A stretch of 64,000 nt of DNA from Pontederia crassipes (Eukaryota; Streptophyta; Magnoliopsida; Commelinales; Pontederiaceae): NCBI GenBank assembly GCA_030549335.1, contig CM060194.1:74622077-74686076 (forward strand), written 5' to 3'. The position numbers were made by a program, and so were the translations under genes. How positions within the stretch are numbered: the stretch's first letter is position 1; each line of letters begins with the position of its first letter. Below, piece after piece: positions 50,601-61,870 of this stretch. The notes under the pieces were generated by a model. That model saw only the letters and a program-made list of their open reading frames with translations. It did no database searches and was not told the DNA's origin.

Positions 50601-52379
50601 AGACTAAAACCAACAATGTTGTCATAATTGGCATAATTTTTATCCAGTTATAGTATTTTTTATGTCGAAATAAAATTTGCATGCAATTGTGTCATTTGCA
50701 AGGTGTTTGCAAGATACTTGCTTTTACCTTCTTGCTATGGAATATGGATACAGCCTAAAATCCTTTGTGGCGTGCTTGAGAATAATATGTGTCTCAAACA
50801 AGCACAACATGAATATGGGCTTGTTTTGGTTTTTCAATTCGATAGTAACTCTCCAAATCAAGTGGACTAATACTGTTATTCAAGCCTAAGCCAAAGGACC
50901 ATAAGATACACTTTGGTACTATAAAAACATAGAAGCTTTCATTTAGACTAAATGAGCATAGATCTGGAATCAATTGTTGAATGTGAAGGGATGTAAGGTA
51001 ACGCTAAACATACAAGAATTAGCACCACAATAACTAAAAAATTTGAGACTATATCATGAAGAAAAAGCAAGTAAACTAGACCTCCAATTTGTTATCACCA
51101 AGCAAATGTTTGCCGTTGGTTCAATTTCCTTAAATCTATTATAGAATACAAGAAATCACATGTTCAGTAAACATGTATATTTGCTTGCTGCCATATTTAA
51201 GTTGATAATGCAATTCTTGTCAGTTTTGCTTTCTGCTGTCTATTTGCTTTCTTAGACTGGGAAAAAAAAGATATGTTATGTGTCTGAATATGTTGATACT
51301 CTTATCATACCTTCAATATGCAGTAGTAGTACTTGACTATACTTGCCATTGGGTGGTAGTTTTACTAAATATTTAAAGATTGTGCCAGATGAGAGGAGTC
51401 CAACCTATTGACATTCTACAAATTATCAACTATATGATGTAATATACATTTTAACTAATACTATTGTTTTCTTGAAAGAATCTGCTGCATATACATTTTA
51501 ACAATGAAATGGTAAACATGTTGTCCCTTGATATTGCAGGAAGGACAGATTTACGGAAATACTATTGGTCTTAATGCCCAAAATGGTGGTCATTTTGCCC
51601 AATCCACAAACAAGAAGACTATTTCTCTAACCTCTGCTGAAATGTGCCAACAAAATGCAGATTTTGCAGGAAAGCAAAACAATAGTACAACATTCGATCT
51701 GTACTTTGGTGGATCTGCTAGTTGGCTTTCTGGAGAAGAGACACAAGTCTCTTTGGGTATTCGCTTTCAGGCAGAAGTTCCAGCTTGGACTGGAAAGCCT
51801 TCTGAATCTACTGACACTGAGTCATTAAAATGGTTGGGGACACGGATCTGGCCTCATGAACATTATGATGAAATAACACCAATTAGGAATAGTAGTCTGA
51901 TTGGGAAAGGTAGGAATCGTAGATGTTACTGCAGGCAGCCGGGTTCTGTAGAGTGCAGTAGATTTCACATAACGGAGAAGAGGTTGCAGGTGAAACGTGA
52001 ACTCGGGAGAGCTTTCTATTCTTGGGGATTTGAACGGATAGGCGAGGAGGTTTCACTTTCATGGACAGAGGAAGAACAACTTATGTTCAAGGCCATTGTT
52101 CATTTAAATAGACCATCTGTAGGCAAGGATTTCTGGGAAGAGCTTCAATCTTATTTCAGTTCCAAGGGCTCGAGGAATTTGGTGAGCTATTATTTCAATG
52201 TGTACCTTCTTGGACGGAGAAGATACCAAAACCGTGTCACGCCTGCCAATATTGATAGTGATGATGATGAAACAGAATTTGGCTTCTTAAATTTTCCTTT
52301 TGGTCATGCTGCAGTTAAAATTCGTGAACCTGAAGCTTTCATCTGTTCTCAGAACAATCAGTGTGAGCATTCTGAATGA
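47689..52379 (+). CDS. ARID-ELM2-Myb domain nuclear protein (ARID1/ARID2-like)
   Basis: Two coding exons, 47689-48564 and 51540-52379, joined in phase 0 by a 2975-base GT/AG intron, encode 571 residues. Exon 1 is GC-rich and holds the ARID DNA-binding domain at about residues 44-136 (FSAVFDRVVSVF, GDGRKVDLLKLYDAVREKGG, VFFKYLDVLEKFL). Exon 2 holds an ELM2-type region from about residue 364 (VSLGIRFQAEVPAW), a small Cys-containing patch (RRCYCRQPGSVEC) and a Myb/SANT-like region at about 463-523 (LSWTEEEQLMFKAIV, DFWEELQSYFSSKGSRNLVS). ELM2-SANT pairs usually contact histone deacetylases; Arabidopsis ARID1 acts with such complexes in pollen. The start is the first in-frame ATG. The intron carries an antisense RTE fragment. 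A small intron (52404-52484) probably lies in the 3' untranslated region, 24 bases after the stop. From memory, it is closest to At2g46040. Confidence 0.88.
48985..49322 (-). mobile_element. 5'-truncated RTE-type LINE insertion in the ARID intron
   Basis: A 338-bp fragment in antisense orientation, flanked by a perfect 15-bp target duplication (TCTAGGGATAAATAT at 48970-48984 and 49323-49337). It encodes the C-terminus of the LINE polyprotein (WFGHVQRRPLDASVRRVDQI, GRGRPRRTLGELIEQ) and ends with the family's GTT-repeat tail. About seven differences in 330 bases separate it from the copy at 53 kb, so both are fairly young. Confidence 0.9.
49950..50253. repeat. ~172-bp tandem duplication in the ARID intron
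   Basis: CCTTGCCGTTGTGTGCATA at 49950 and CCTTGCAGTTGAGTGCATA at 50122 begin two copies that share GATTAAGACATCTG and GGTGCAGAAATGAAAACCTA; both end in CTGGATGGATTATCC. Confidence 0.8.
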
Positions 52380-52936
52380 CTGGATTGGTGACATGAGATT
52401 TAGGTAAAGAACTTGTGGCAGTTGTTGTTTTAGCTTTTGTAATTTTCAGAACAGTTCTTAATGAAAGACTATTATTATTTGCAGGATGTGTGGTTGTTTG
52501 AGAGAAGAATGGAGTTTGGATGACTCCAGTGGATATGGTTGGTATGCACTCAAGTTTTTGTTTAACTGCATTTATGTGGATATATTAGCAATCACAGATG
52601 CTTTTGACGGTCAGAGATTCCTATGATGTTGAAAAAGATCATAAGAGCTCTAGCACTGAGCATAATTTTGGAAGTTGAGAGCACCTTTTTTGAGATGTTT
52701 AGAAGGTACTGAATTTCTTTGCCTTTTTTTGTTCCTTTTGGCATAAACACGTATTCAGGCCCTTATAGATCCTTTGTGTTGGTGCATACAAATAGTTTAG
52801 CCTTGTTTTTTGTTGCTGTTACTGCCAAAAAACTGAGGGAAGAAGAAAAAGCAAAGCATTGAAATCGAATTGATCGTTCAAATTCTTTAGGCATTCTGCA
52901 TTTTGTTTTACCTATTTGTTTGAATATATCTTCTAT
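52380..52936 (+). other. 3' region of the ARID gene
   Basis: Probable 3' untranslated region with a short intron at 52404-52484 (TAG/GTAAAG ... TTTGCAG). No other gene. Confidence 0.4.
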
Positions 52937-52954
52937 TGTATCGAAATTAACTAG

Positions 52955-53544
52955 ATATCTATCAATTGTAAGACAAGATGGTGAGATTGATGACGATGTT
53001 AATCATAGAATTCAAGCTGGTTGGTGTAAGTGGAGGAAAGCCACTGGAGTTCTTTGTGATAGAAAAGTACCCAATAAAGTTAAAGGAAAATTCTATCGTA
53101 CTGCTATAAGGTCAGCAGTGTTATATGGTAGTGAATGTTGGGCTATGAAGGGACAACATGAACGTAAAGTGGGGGTAGCCGAAATGAGGATGTTGAGATG
53201 GATGTGTGGTCATACAAGATTAGATAAAATTAGGAATGACCATATACGTGAACGAGTCGGAGTGGCTCCTATTAGTGAGAAAATGGTAGAGAATCGTTTG
53301 AGATGGTTTGGTCATGTTCAGAGAAGACCATTAGATGCGCCAGTAAGAAGAGTAGATCAAATAATCTGGAGTCCGATTAAAAGAGGGAGAGGGAGGCCAA
53401 GGCGGACACTTGGCGAACTAATAGAGCAAGATCTATTGGTGAATAATATACCGAAAGGTTTGGTTACTAATAGAGCGGAATGACGTCGTATGATCCATGT
53501 AGCCGACCCCACCTAGTGAGATAAGACTTTGTTGTTGTTGTTGT
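52955..53544 (+). mobile_element. 5'-truncated RTE-type LINE downstream of the ARID gene
   Basis: A 590-bp insertion flanked by 18-bp direct repeats with one mismatch (TGTATCGAAATTAACTAG at 52937-52954; TGTATCTAAATTAACTAG at 53545-53562). It encodes the C-terminal part of an RTE reverse transcriptase protein (RTAIRSAVLYGSECWAMKGQ, MRMLRWMCGHTRLDKIRND, WFGHVQRRPLDAPVRRVDQI), with one stop codon near its end compared with the 49-kb copy, and finishes with a GTT-repeat tail typical of plant RTE. Confidence 0.9.
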
Positions 53545-53562
53545 TGTATCTAAATTAACTAG

Positions 53563-54369
53563 TTTATGACCATGGCAGGAGTATCCAAATTCATTACTAT
53601 ATTTGAGATCATGTCTTGAGGGTTTTCTGCCACAAGTTTTGAACTATTAGAACTCATATCCCATGTCAAAACTTGTTTCAGTTTTATTTCAGTGTGAGCC
53701 CTACTATTCATAAGCCTAATGAATTCGAGTATCCGTTATATATGAATCATCATTTATCGATTGAACTAATCACTTATTTTACCACATACGAAACATGCAT
53801 GAAGTATAAGTGTCTTGTCTAGTTGTGCTAACTTTTATAACAATTCCTTGTGGTTGTGTTAAGGTGACGGGTCAGATGTCCATGAGGCATCATATATACT
53901 TTGGGATCCCGGTCCAACATTCAATTCTCTCAAGACTTGAATCTGTCATGACCATTTCCATCCTCATTTTCTTGATAAGAGGGATCTATGACAGAATAGA
54001 TCCTGGAATGCAATACAAGGGATAGTTATCATTACAAAATATCCATAGATACCATGACTTGAAATTTATAGGTAGGCAACAACAGTCTTCAGAGGCCTCT
54101 TTTTGCTAGTCATGATGTACATGAATGAATAACCATCCATAGACTGACACAAATACAATCACCTCAAGTTCCTAAGCCCTTTTTTGCCAGTCATCAACAT
54201 ATGAATGAATAGTCTTCCCTGGACTAACACAATCACCTCCATTTCCTTTAATGTGATTGTTGGAATATAGAATCATCGGCGTCATCATCTTTCTGGCTAC
54301 CAAGTTAGGCATGATTGATATGTGATAAGCTAGGCATGATTGATATTTATGATCCAGTTTGAGGGGGTG
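53563..54369. other. Intergenic DNA
   Basis: A ~90-base unit containing CAGTCAT..ATGAATGAATA is doubled at about 54105-54240. Possibly the tail of a decayed retroelement leading to the candidate LTR at 54370. No gene. Confidence 0.35.
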
Positions 54370-54640
54370 TGTTGAGATATGATTGCATATCATTCCATAT
54401 CTATGTAATATTATTCTATATTAGTATCCCAGATTTTTTAGAATAATATCCCAGATAAGAGATAATATCCCTGATATTCTGGAGTAATATTCTAGCATAT
54501 TCTTCTTTCTTGTATTGCCTACTTTTATTATAAATAAGGAGGCATTAGTGTTTGGTGAAAAATAAGAGAACACATATTTTTCAACCGTGATATTTCTAGG
54601 AGGATGGGTTTTCCAGAGCATCGAAGTATTTGCTTTTTTC
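54370..54640 (+). repeat. Candidate copia-type LTR (partial)
   Basis: A purine-rich TTGAGGGGGTG is followed by TGTTGAGATATGATTGC, a typical polypurine tract/LTR junction of copia elements. A TATA-like TTATAAATAAGG lies at about 54528. The right border and a partner LTR were not found. Fossil; boundaries approximate. Confidence 0.4.
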
Positions 54641-55189
54641 TTAAACGTTCGTTCAAGTTATTTTCTAGTCGTTCTCCAACTTGTTTTAGTCTTAACCCTT
54701 AGTAATCTATTTCCAGTGGTAATAATTTCAACTTGTTTTAGACCACTTCCAGTGATGATAATTTCAAAGTTTGATCTTGTGACTTCTACCTTCCAAATTT
54801 GATCAAAGAGAAGTGAAAGTTTGTTTCAATCCCAATTGGATTAAGGAAAAAAATCTCTTATCTTTATTCTTTCTTTCCCTATAAGATACATTCTCAATCC
54901 ATTTTTCTTACTTACAATTGCATGGTTATTCCGTTTGTTCCTTATTTGTTTAGTAAGAAAATGAGTTTAGTTATTTGGCTACTTCTGAGTTGGTAGACAA
55001 AGGAAACCAGCCTTTTGAACGATTGAACTATTAAGTTAAATTTAAGTTGCAACTTTGGATTTAAAGCGCCACAAATTACCTTTTTTTTAACGAAATTTTC
55101 GATCGCCAACCTTAGAGTTGTCATTTACATTTTTGTTCCATCTTAGTATAAATTTTAGTAAATGGTCTCCAATCTTATTTTCTTTTTCA
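54641..55189. other. AT-rich intergenic DNA
   Basis: TTCAACTTGTTTTAG and neighbours recur within 54675-54745. No gene. Confidence 0.35.
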
Positions 55190-55389
55190 ACTATATCTTT
55201 CAACTTTACTTTGTAATTAGATTGTCATTCAAATTTTGACTTATTTCACCAACTCCGCCTATATTTTATAGCCGGTAACTCCGCCTATATTTTATAGCCG
55301 GTCCCAAGCCCGGATAAAGGAGGATGGTTGTGTTAGGCCCCGACAGCCAACATAAAATCATGTCGAATCTTATGAACATGGATCAACGA

Positions 55390-55512
55390 ATCTATTGGTG
55401 AATAATATACCGAAAGGTTTGGTTACTAATAGAGCGGAATGACGTTGTATGATCCATGTAGCCGACCCCACCTAGTGGGATAAGGCTTTGTTGTTGTTGT
55501 TGTTGTTGTTGT
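55390..55512 (+). mobile_element. Short RTE-type LINE 3' fragment
   Basis: A third copy of the RTE tail: ATCTATTGGTGAATAATATA through GCCGACCCCACCTAG to a long GTT run. Near-identical to the 49- and 53-kb copies. The target duplication is not obvious. It sits within copy B. Confidence 0.8.
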
Positions 55513-56029
55513 TCACCAAGTACATTTTTTTTCACCTACAATAGTTCATTTCTCGATCGCCACACCTACGTGGATGCCACACATTACGTTTCTCTTTTCT
55601 TTACATGGGTGGGTCATTATTTGACGTGGCAAATATTCCTTTCTAACATCCTAATATAATAAATATAAATAATAAAATACTATTAAAATAATAATATAAT
55701 AATGAGTAAGAAAAATAAAAAAGTGGAGGGACACCCCCTCCAGCTCTCCTTTGGCATCGATGATTTTGTCATATGGGACGTGCATGTGAGAGAGCTCTTC
55801 AGTAACCAAATCATGGCCTTTGCAGGCTTCACAAGTTCCTCCCCTGCCCAGGGGAGAGCTCTGCGATGTGAAACGTCATGGAGTCACCGGGAGGTCTGCA
55901 GTAGAGGGACACTCTTGCGCATCTCTTGGGAGATTGATAGAGAATTGATGGATGCGTGTGCGCAGATGTTAGATCCTTGCATGGATGGAATCGAGCAATA
56001 TGTTATTTGCTGTTGATGAGGTGACCTGT

Positions 56030-56104
56030 TTAGATCCGAAGTGGCTTATTGATCCAAAGTTGTTCGTCCGACCGAAGATCGGGGAGGGTGCCCATGCCAA
56101 AGTC
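56030..56104 (+). pseudogene. Captured protein kinase fragment
   Basis: The frame reads LDPKWLIDPKLFVRPKIGEG followed by AHAKV. This is the start of a plant Raf-like MAPKKK kinase domain: a DPKLLF-type lead-in and the glycine-rich loop, where the family has G.KIGEGAH.KVYEG. The similarity stops directly after the loop, and no further kinase subdomains follow. The piece is therefore a captured exon fragment within copy B, not a working kinase. Confidence 0.55.
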
Positions 56105-56892
56105 TCCACCATTGACTTTGCCTATGGAGGTGGAGAAGCCGTTCTGGGAGTCGACTTCGTGGCTTTGGGCGTCCGAATATTTTTCGGTCGGCATAGAAAT
56201 GAACGAGGTTGAGATTGTGGTCGTGGAATCCGATGTAGACGTCGTAGATGCAGAGCTTGGCATTGGAGTAGGGCGAGATCCAGCTCTTCGTGAAGGAGAC
56301 GCCGGGGACGAGAAAGGAGAACGGAATGTGCAGTACCACCGACACATTGGAGAACTTGGGGCATCTCTCAGGAAGTTGTACCTCTCCGATGATGTGCTCG
56401 ACACATTCTTGGAGTGCGAGATGTAAGGCATAGGAACTTGGGGGCTTCGTTGCCCTCGATGGAGTACGACATGAGGGACGGGATCGTGGTGGTAGGCATG
56501 CCACTATAGAAGCTCTCCGGTGACAGAGGTTCGTCGGCAATTGCGACGAAGGCCATGGGCGAGAGAGGGCGCTGCATCTCTCCCCATCTCCCTCCGACGT
56601 CGACGAGGTCTGAGGCAAGGGGATGGCTATGTCCCACTGCCCCCTTTTTTAAAAAAACAATCCTTATTCATTATTATATTATTATTTTAGTAGTATTTTG
56701 TTAATTGTATTTATTATATTATGACATTAGAAAGGGGTATTTGTCATGTCGAACAACGACACGTGGATGAGAGAAAAATGTGACGTGTGATGTCTATATA
56801 GGTGGGGCGATTGGAAAACAAAGCAGTATCTAATAAATCAATAATTGGAGGAGAGAGTCTGGCTATAAAAAGAATGTAAAGTTGGAGGATAG

Positions 56893-58494
56893 TTATTGAA
56901 GTTTACCCGGACTTGATATGTCGTCCATGTTAAAAAGATATATAATTCATTATTTATTTATTTATTAAATTAGATTTGTGATATAAATGACGTGGCTGAA
57001 GATGCTCTCTAAATGTTCGCTTTAAGCTTGGACATAATGTACTTTTATAAATAATAAAAAAATAAGATAAGAATCTTGTTTTTATTGGATGATGTAGCTA
57101 AAATTGAATAGAATTGCTTGAAATGTAAATGTCACATTACATGGTTGGATTAAATATTGAGTTTAAATCTTGACAAGTGACTGACATGCATTTTGAAATT
57201 CAATTAAATATTGAGTTATCTAAATTATTTGTGTAAATTGTAATGCCCCAGACACTTCAATTCTTTTTGCATTACACATTTGCATTTTAACTCTAACCAA
57301 ATGGTGTTTGATTGAATCAAGTGGGGTTATTTAAATCAAGTTTTCAAAAAGCTGCTCAAATTGATTAATTGAAGTACCGTATCCGAAAAAAAAACGAATT
57401 ATAGTTCAAACAAGATGATAATGTTTATTGAAAAATCAAAAGAAAGAAAATGAAATATTCAACTTGCAAAAGAGAAATATTTTGTTACGCCATAGAGATT
57501 ATTATCTTCCTCAAAATAATTTTGGTGAGACAAATTGGCATGATTCTCAATGGCGGATTCTTTTAATTTGAAACTTTTTAAACTATTTTGTTTTGATAAA
57601 AAAGTAATTAGATAAAATTTAGTAATTGGAGTCTATAGCAATTGGCAATTCTGGTCTCACTAAGAAAAGGTTAGGGTTCCTCCTGACGGCCCGAAAGATT
57701 GTGTGTGGCAATTTTTTTATTAATAAAAATACAAAATATTTATAGCTACATTAAGACTTTTTGCATTAGTATGAGGGAAATGCTTCAAACATTTCTTATT
57801 CGGTCTATATATTAAGCTTATTAATTTCCAGATACCGAGATTAACGTTGCAAATGCTTTTTTTATATAAAAAATCCTCATAAAGAACAATTTAACCCACA
57901 AAACTGTACTTGCATTTAACTTTCCTTTGTAATTTACCTTTGTGTTAATGGATTAATATATTTGACTTTGTATCGTTCAACAAAATGTTACATTCCTGAA
58001 TTTCTTTTTGTTTTTTCATTAAAGAACAATGTTTTAGACTTCGAAAAGAAGAATTATTATAGGTTATTAGGGAATCTCGCATAAGATCAAGGTCATAAAA
58101 TAAAAAATCGGATCGTAATAAAAACATATATTTCTAAAATAATAAAATATTTTTTTTATAAATTTGTCACAATTAAATATTAAATTATATTTCACTAAAT
58201 CATTTTTTATTGAATCTTAAGTTAAATTATAAACCAAGTTTGATTGGCATTTGATTAGTAGGGTTGTGCCCTAGTGAGTCGTTAAAAATTAATAGCTTTA
58301 AGTTTGATTTCTGAACCACTACTTGATCAGGAAAATATCATTCTGTTCTTTATCTTGATTTCATATTAGTTAGATTTTTTTCTCCTAAAAAAATTAATCA
58401 GATACTAATAACTCTAAATATGGAGAGCCCAGATTCCACTTGAAAAGCCATAGGAACATGCAGAGCTTGGTTTTTTTATATTATTAATTCATAA
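56893..58494. other. AT-rich intergenic DNA
   Basis: No gene or element end recognised. Confidence 0.4.

Positions 58495-58560
<66 letters not shown>
58495..58560. repeat. (CT)n(AT)n compound microsatellite
   Basis: Eight CT units followed by 25 AT units without interruption. Confidence 0.95.
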
Positions 58561-58563
<3 letters not shown>

Positions 58564-58890
58564 GAGGAGGAAGAGGAGAACAAGGAGACAATGGCTACTA
58601 GGAGAAGTTCTAAGAGGACGGGCATGGGTGAGGAGGTATCAGAGATCAGCACGTTGAAGGAGTTTGCGAGGCGAAGCTCGAGATGGAGGCGTGGTGTCTG
58701 AACAAGGCAGAGGCAAGGGGGCAGAGAGGAGGGCGCTGGACGAGGAGTGGTTGAGGGTGATGGAGTTGCTACGAGCGGAGTGGGCGGAGGTGTAGGGAGA
58801 GGGAGGAGCGACGGGAGTGGGAGCGCCCTTGGATCGTGATCCGACGCTCCAGGGCATCGTCTCATGGTGCGACGCCCTTGAGGGTGAATC
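58561..58890. other. GC-rich, purine-skewed island of unknown origin
   Basis: Starts directly at the AT microsatellite with GAGGAGGAGGAAGAGG and ends near 58885. Similar in style to the other GC-rich islands. No recognisable domain on either strand; no inverted-repeat ends found. Confidence 0.3.
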
Positions 58891-60514
58891 TCATATATAT
58901 ATAGTAATACTAAAATTATTTATATATATAATATAGCTATAATGTATGATTAAAGATTTAAATATATTAAAAATAAAAAGTTCATGGTTACTGTTTGACT
59001 AAGCACTCCGCAAGACAGTTAATACGATTTGACTCGTACCCGATGAAATTATGTACGAGATTTTTTTTTGGTTTTCTAATTATAGTATTTTTTATTGGAC
59101 CAAGTTTTAGGGCAAAAAATATAATTGATATTTTATTTTCCTAATTTAATAATAATAATTATTATTATATTTATATATTCAATATACGTAAAAAAATTGG
59201 GTGACCTCACCGGGTTGTGCCCAAATCATGCAAGGTTGGTCCAAGTGCCTTCAGTTTATTATTTATTATTTTATTAAATTTTAGAGTTTTTACTGATGAT
59301 CGTAGCTAAATTTTTTTAAAGCTAAATGATTGTGTTTAAAAATTTTGAAAAGCTGAATGAGCATGCACATATAAAATTAAGTTTGAATGAAGAAAAGAGA
59401 AAAATAATGATGTGACATTTTTTAAAAAATGTAATGTAAAGAAGAGAGAAAATATTAACGTAATGCTACGACATCAACGATTCATCGATAAATGGACAAT
59501 AATCGACCATGATTGAAATATTTTATGATGTTCGATGATCGTTGTGTTATAAAATAAAGTTGAATGATCATATTACAATATTCGACAAATTGAACAATCA
59601 TTATTGGAATTTACTCATACGAGTACTTGATTTCATCTCGGCTCAATTTTTAATGCCAGCAAAATAATACATGTTGATGATGACTTTAAAATTTTAGCTC
59701 TAAACTAACAACTCTCATGGATTATGAAATACCATTCCTCTACTTAATTGTGCCAATCAAACTTTAACTATAGTTAAAGTAATACTTCTCTAGTTAACTT
59801 CTTTGGGTGAGTGAATGCCAGATGAGTATTAAATTTCTACAATTATCCTGCTTTAAGATATATAATCTTAGTTATCATATTTTTTTTCTTCCCAAAGCTC
59901 AATGGATTACATGAGGCATGGATCAGAATAAAAAAGAAGAGAGAGGACGATGGAAATTGGAATCGCACTTGGATTGGATGCATTCACTCATTGATTAATT
60001 TATGTACTTGAGATGTCAACAGCAAGTTGTGTGGCAAACTTTGTGTACTGGTTCAATCTGGATGTCACATGTCAAATAGTGCAATGCCGAACATGACTCG
60101 CTCGCAAATTTGATATTTTCCCACGTTAAATTATTTTCTTCATCAGAACTAGTGGTTCGTATGATAAAAAAAATAAATTCCATGTCTCTTATTTCATAAA
60201 TCGAAAATGCACTATTTTTTTCTGAATTCGGTGAAAATTAGCACTTGATAATTATTTTTTTAACCAAAAAATGAATGTTGTACCTGTACATTAGTGTTTA
60301 AAAATACATGTACAACACAATTTTGTTTCTCATTTAGAAATAAAGTATAATTAGAAATTTCTGGTATTGTTCCATTTAAAGACAGTTTTCGCGCGGAAGA
60401 CATTATGTTAAGATTAAAAAAATAGAAGTAAAATTATTATTTGAAAATGTGATTCTTATCCATTGGGCATAAACATAGAGACGAACAAATTATGTCTAAA
60501 AAAAAAAATTTATA
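58891..60514. other. AT-rich intergenic DNA
   Basis: No gene. AT microsatellite-like bases near 58892-58935. Confidence 0.4.
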
Positions 60515-60829
60515 GCTGCCATCCAAAGTTGTAAGACTCGATCCGACCTTCGACCCGGATTGCTTAACGAGTCAGGTCGAACCGGATTAGATCGAATGAT
60601 CGGATCAAATTATAATAAATTAATATAATTAATAAAGATATGTGTAAATTTAGCATATATTGTATCACTGAAGATTGATAAAATGTCTCCAACTCTCGGA
60701 ATTGTTGTGTTTTCTGAATTGGATGATACAATGTCGGCAAATCAACACAACGTATCACAACAAAGAGGAAAAGATGATTGAGAGTGGTTACTCTTATACT
60801 TAGACATAGCAACAATGCTCTATGCAACA

Positions 60830-61830
60830 AGTCTAACGTAAGCATCAATAGCGAATTCTTTGTCCCGTGAACAACCATTTTTATCTGATACATCAGAATC
60901 ATCAATGTTATCAAAATCGGATCGGACCAGCCGATTCAATCATTAATTGACTGGAAATTCAGTTCGGTTTGATGTTAAAATTATTTTTAGCATTGAACCG
61001 AGAAAAACTGGTTGAACTGGCGGGTTGAACTGGCGGGTTGAATCGGGCTGATTGAATCGGTTCAACCCGGTTCAATGCAGATTTTGAAAAATAAAATTAA
61101 AAAATGATAAAAAAGGAAAGTTAAAAAAGGAATAAGGAAATAAATATAACAAAGATAAAAAAGGAGGGAATATGACATGTCTAAACTTAAATAAAAAAGT
61201 AAAATTGAGTAATATTAAAATGGAAAATTATAAAGGGCATAAATAAAGGAAATAAAAAGAAAAGTGTTAAAGAATAAGAAAACTAATAATAATTTAAGAT
61301 GAAATTTATTAATATAGCATCTATCATCAATAAATAATATATATTAATGATGATCTATTTATATTTATATGTTAATCATTATTTAAAATTTCAATAAATA
61401 AAAAATATGTTATATTAATTTTTAACATTATTAATAGGTTATTAATTCAATATTCATATACTATATCATATAATTTACATTATATCTTTATAATTATTAT
61501 AAATAATATTATTTTGATAAAATCCAGTTCAATCCGATCGAACCCTATCAGACCGGTCCAACCGCGACCTAATAAGAAGTCCGATCCGATCGTCGGTCCA
61601 GTTCTGAAAACATTGAGAATCATCATGAGTTCTGGTGCAACTTCCATTCTGAGAAGGTGATCCCTCCAAAGAAACATCAAAAGCATCTTTTCCATCCAAA
61701 CTTGGGAGGGAGCATGATAATGGAATTATCACATCATCTTTAGGCAATATCTCTATTGAGTACTGACATGATTTCATCTCTACATGAAGGCTCCTCATTT
61801 AGGTCAATTGCTTTCATTATGAACGTAACA
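60830..61830 (-). pseudogene. Host-like coding fragment inside the Mutator-like element, interrupted by a nested element
   Basis: On the minus strand, 61798-61626 reads LPKDDVIIPLSCSLPSLDG, DAFDVSLEGSPSQNGSCTRT, and the frame continues past the nested element in 60895-60830 as SDVSDKNGCSRDKEFAIDAY. The composition (Asp, Ser, Pro) and open frame look like a real exon. Another frame just upstream (61830-61760) reads AIDLNEEPSCRDEIM, hinting at a frame change. I do not recognise the parent gene. It is probably a captured, non-functional fragment. Confidence 0.4.
60905..61616. mobile_element. 0.71-kb non-autonomous Mutator-like element (copy 2), nested
   Basis: 712 bp between perfect 9-bp repeats GAATCATCA (60896-60904 and 61617-61625). 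The ends are inverted: TCAATGTTATCAAAA at the left (overlapping the repeat) and TCAATGTTTTCAGAA at the right read on the minus strand, 13 of 15 matching. The subterminal parts are rich in GGTTGAACCGG-type motifs; the interior is A-rich. Same family as the element at 20699-21411. Confidence 0.7.
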
Positions 61831-61870
61831 TTTAGTAATTAATCCGCTCATATCCATTCTTTTCATTCAT

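Larger units (their letters stand above)
55190..56892. mobile_element. Inverted-repeat DNA element with GC-rich core and captured gene fragments (copy B)
   Basis: The ends are imperfect inverted repeats: CTATATCTTTCAACTTTAC on the left, CTATCCTCCAACTTTAC read on the minus strand at the right. Copies A and C share the terminal pattern CTATCCTCCAAC. The GC-rich interior (55720-56640) holds host-like coding pieces, including a kinase fragment at 56030-56104. An RTE tail is inserted at 55390. No transposase is encoded. The structure resembles a Pack-type element; the superfamily is not proven because no clear target duplication was found. Confidence 0.55.

Noticed and set aside
54371-54802. Protein-coding gene from the small open frames here
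   Set aside because: Hydrophobic, AT-derived frames with no domain, located in or next to a candidate LTR.
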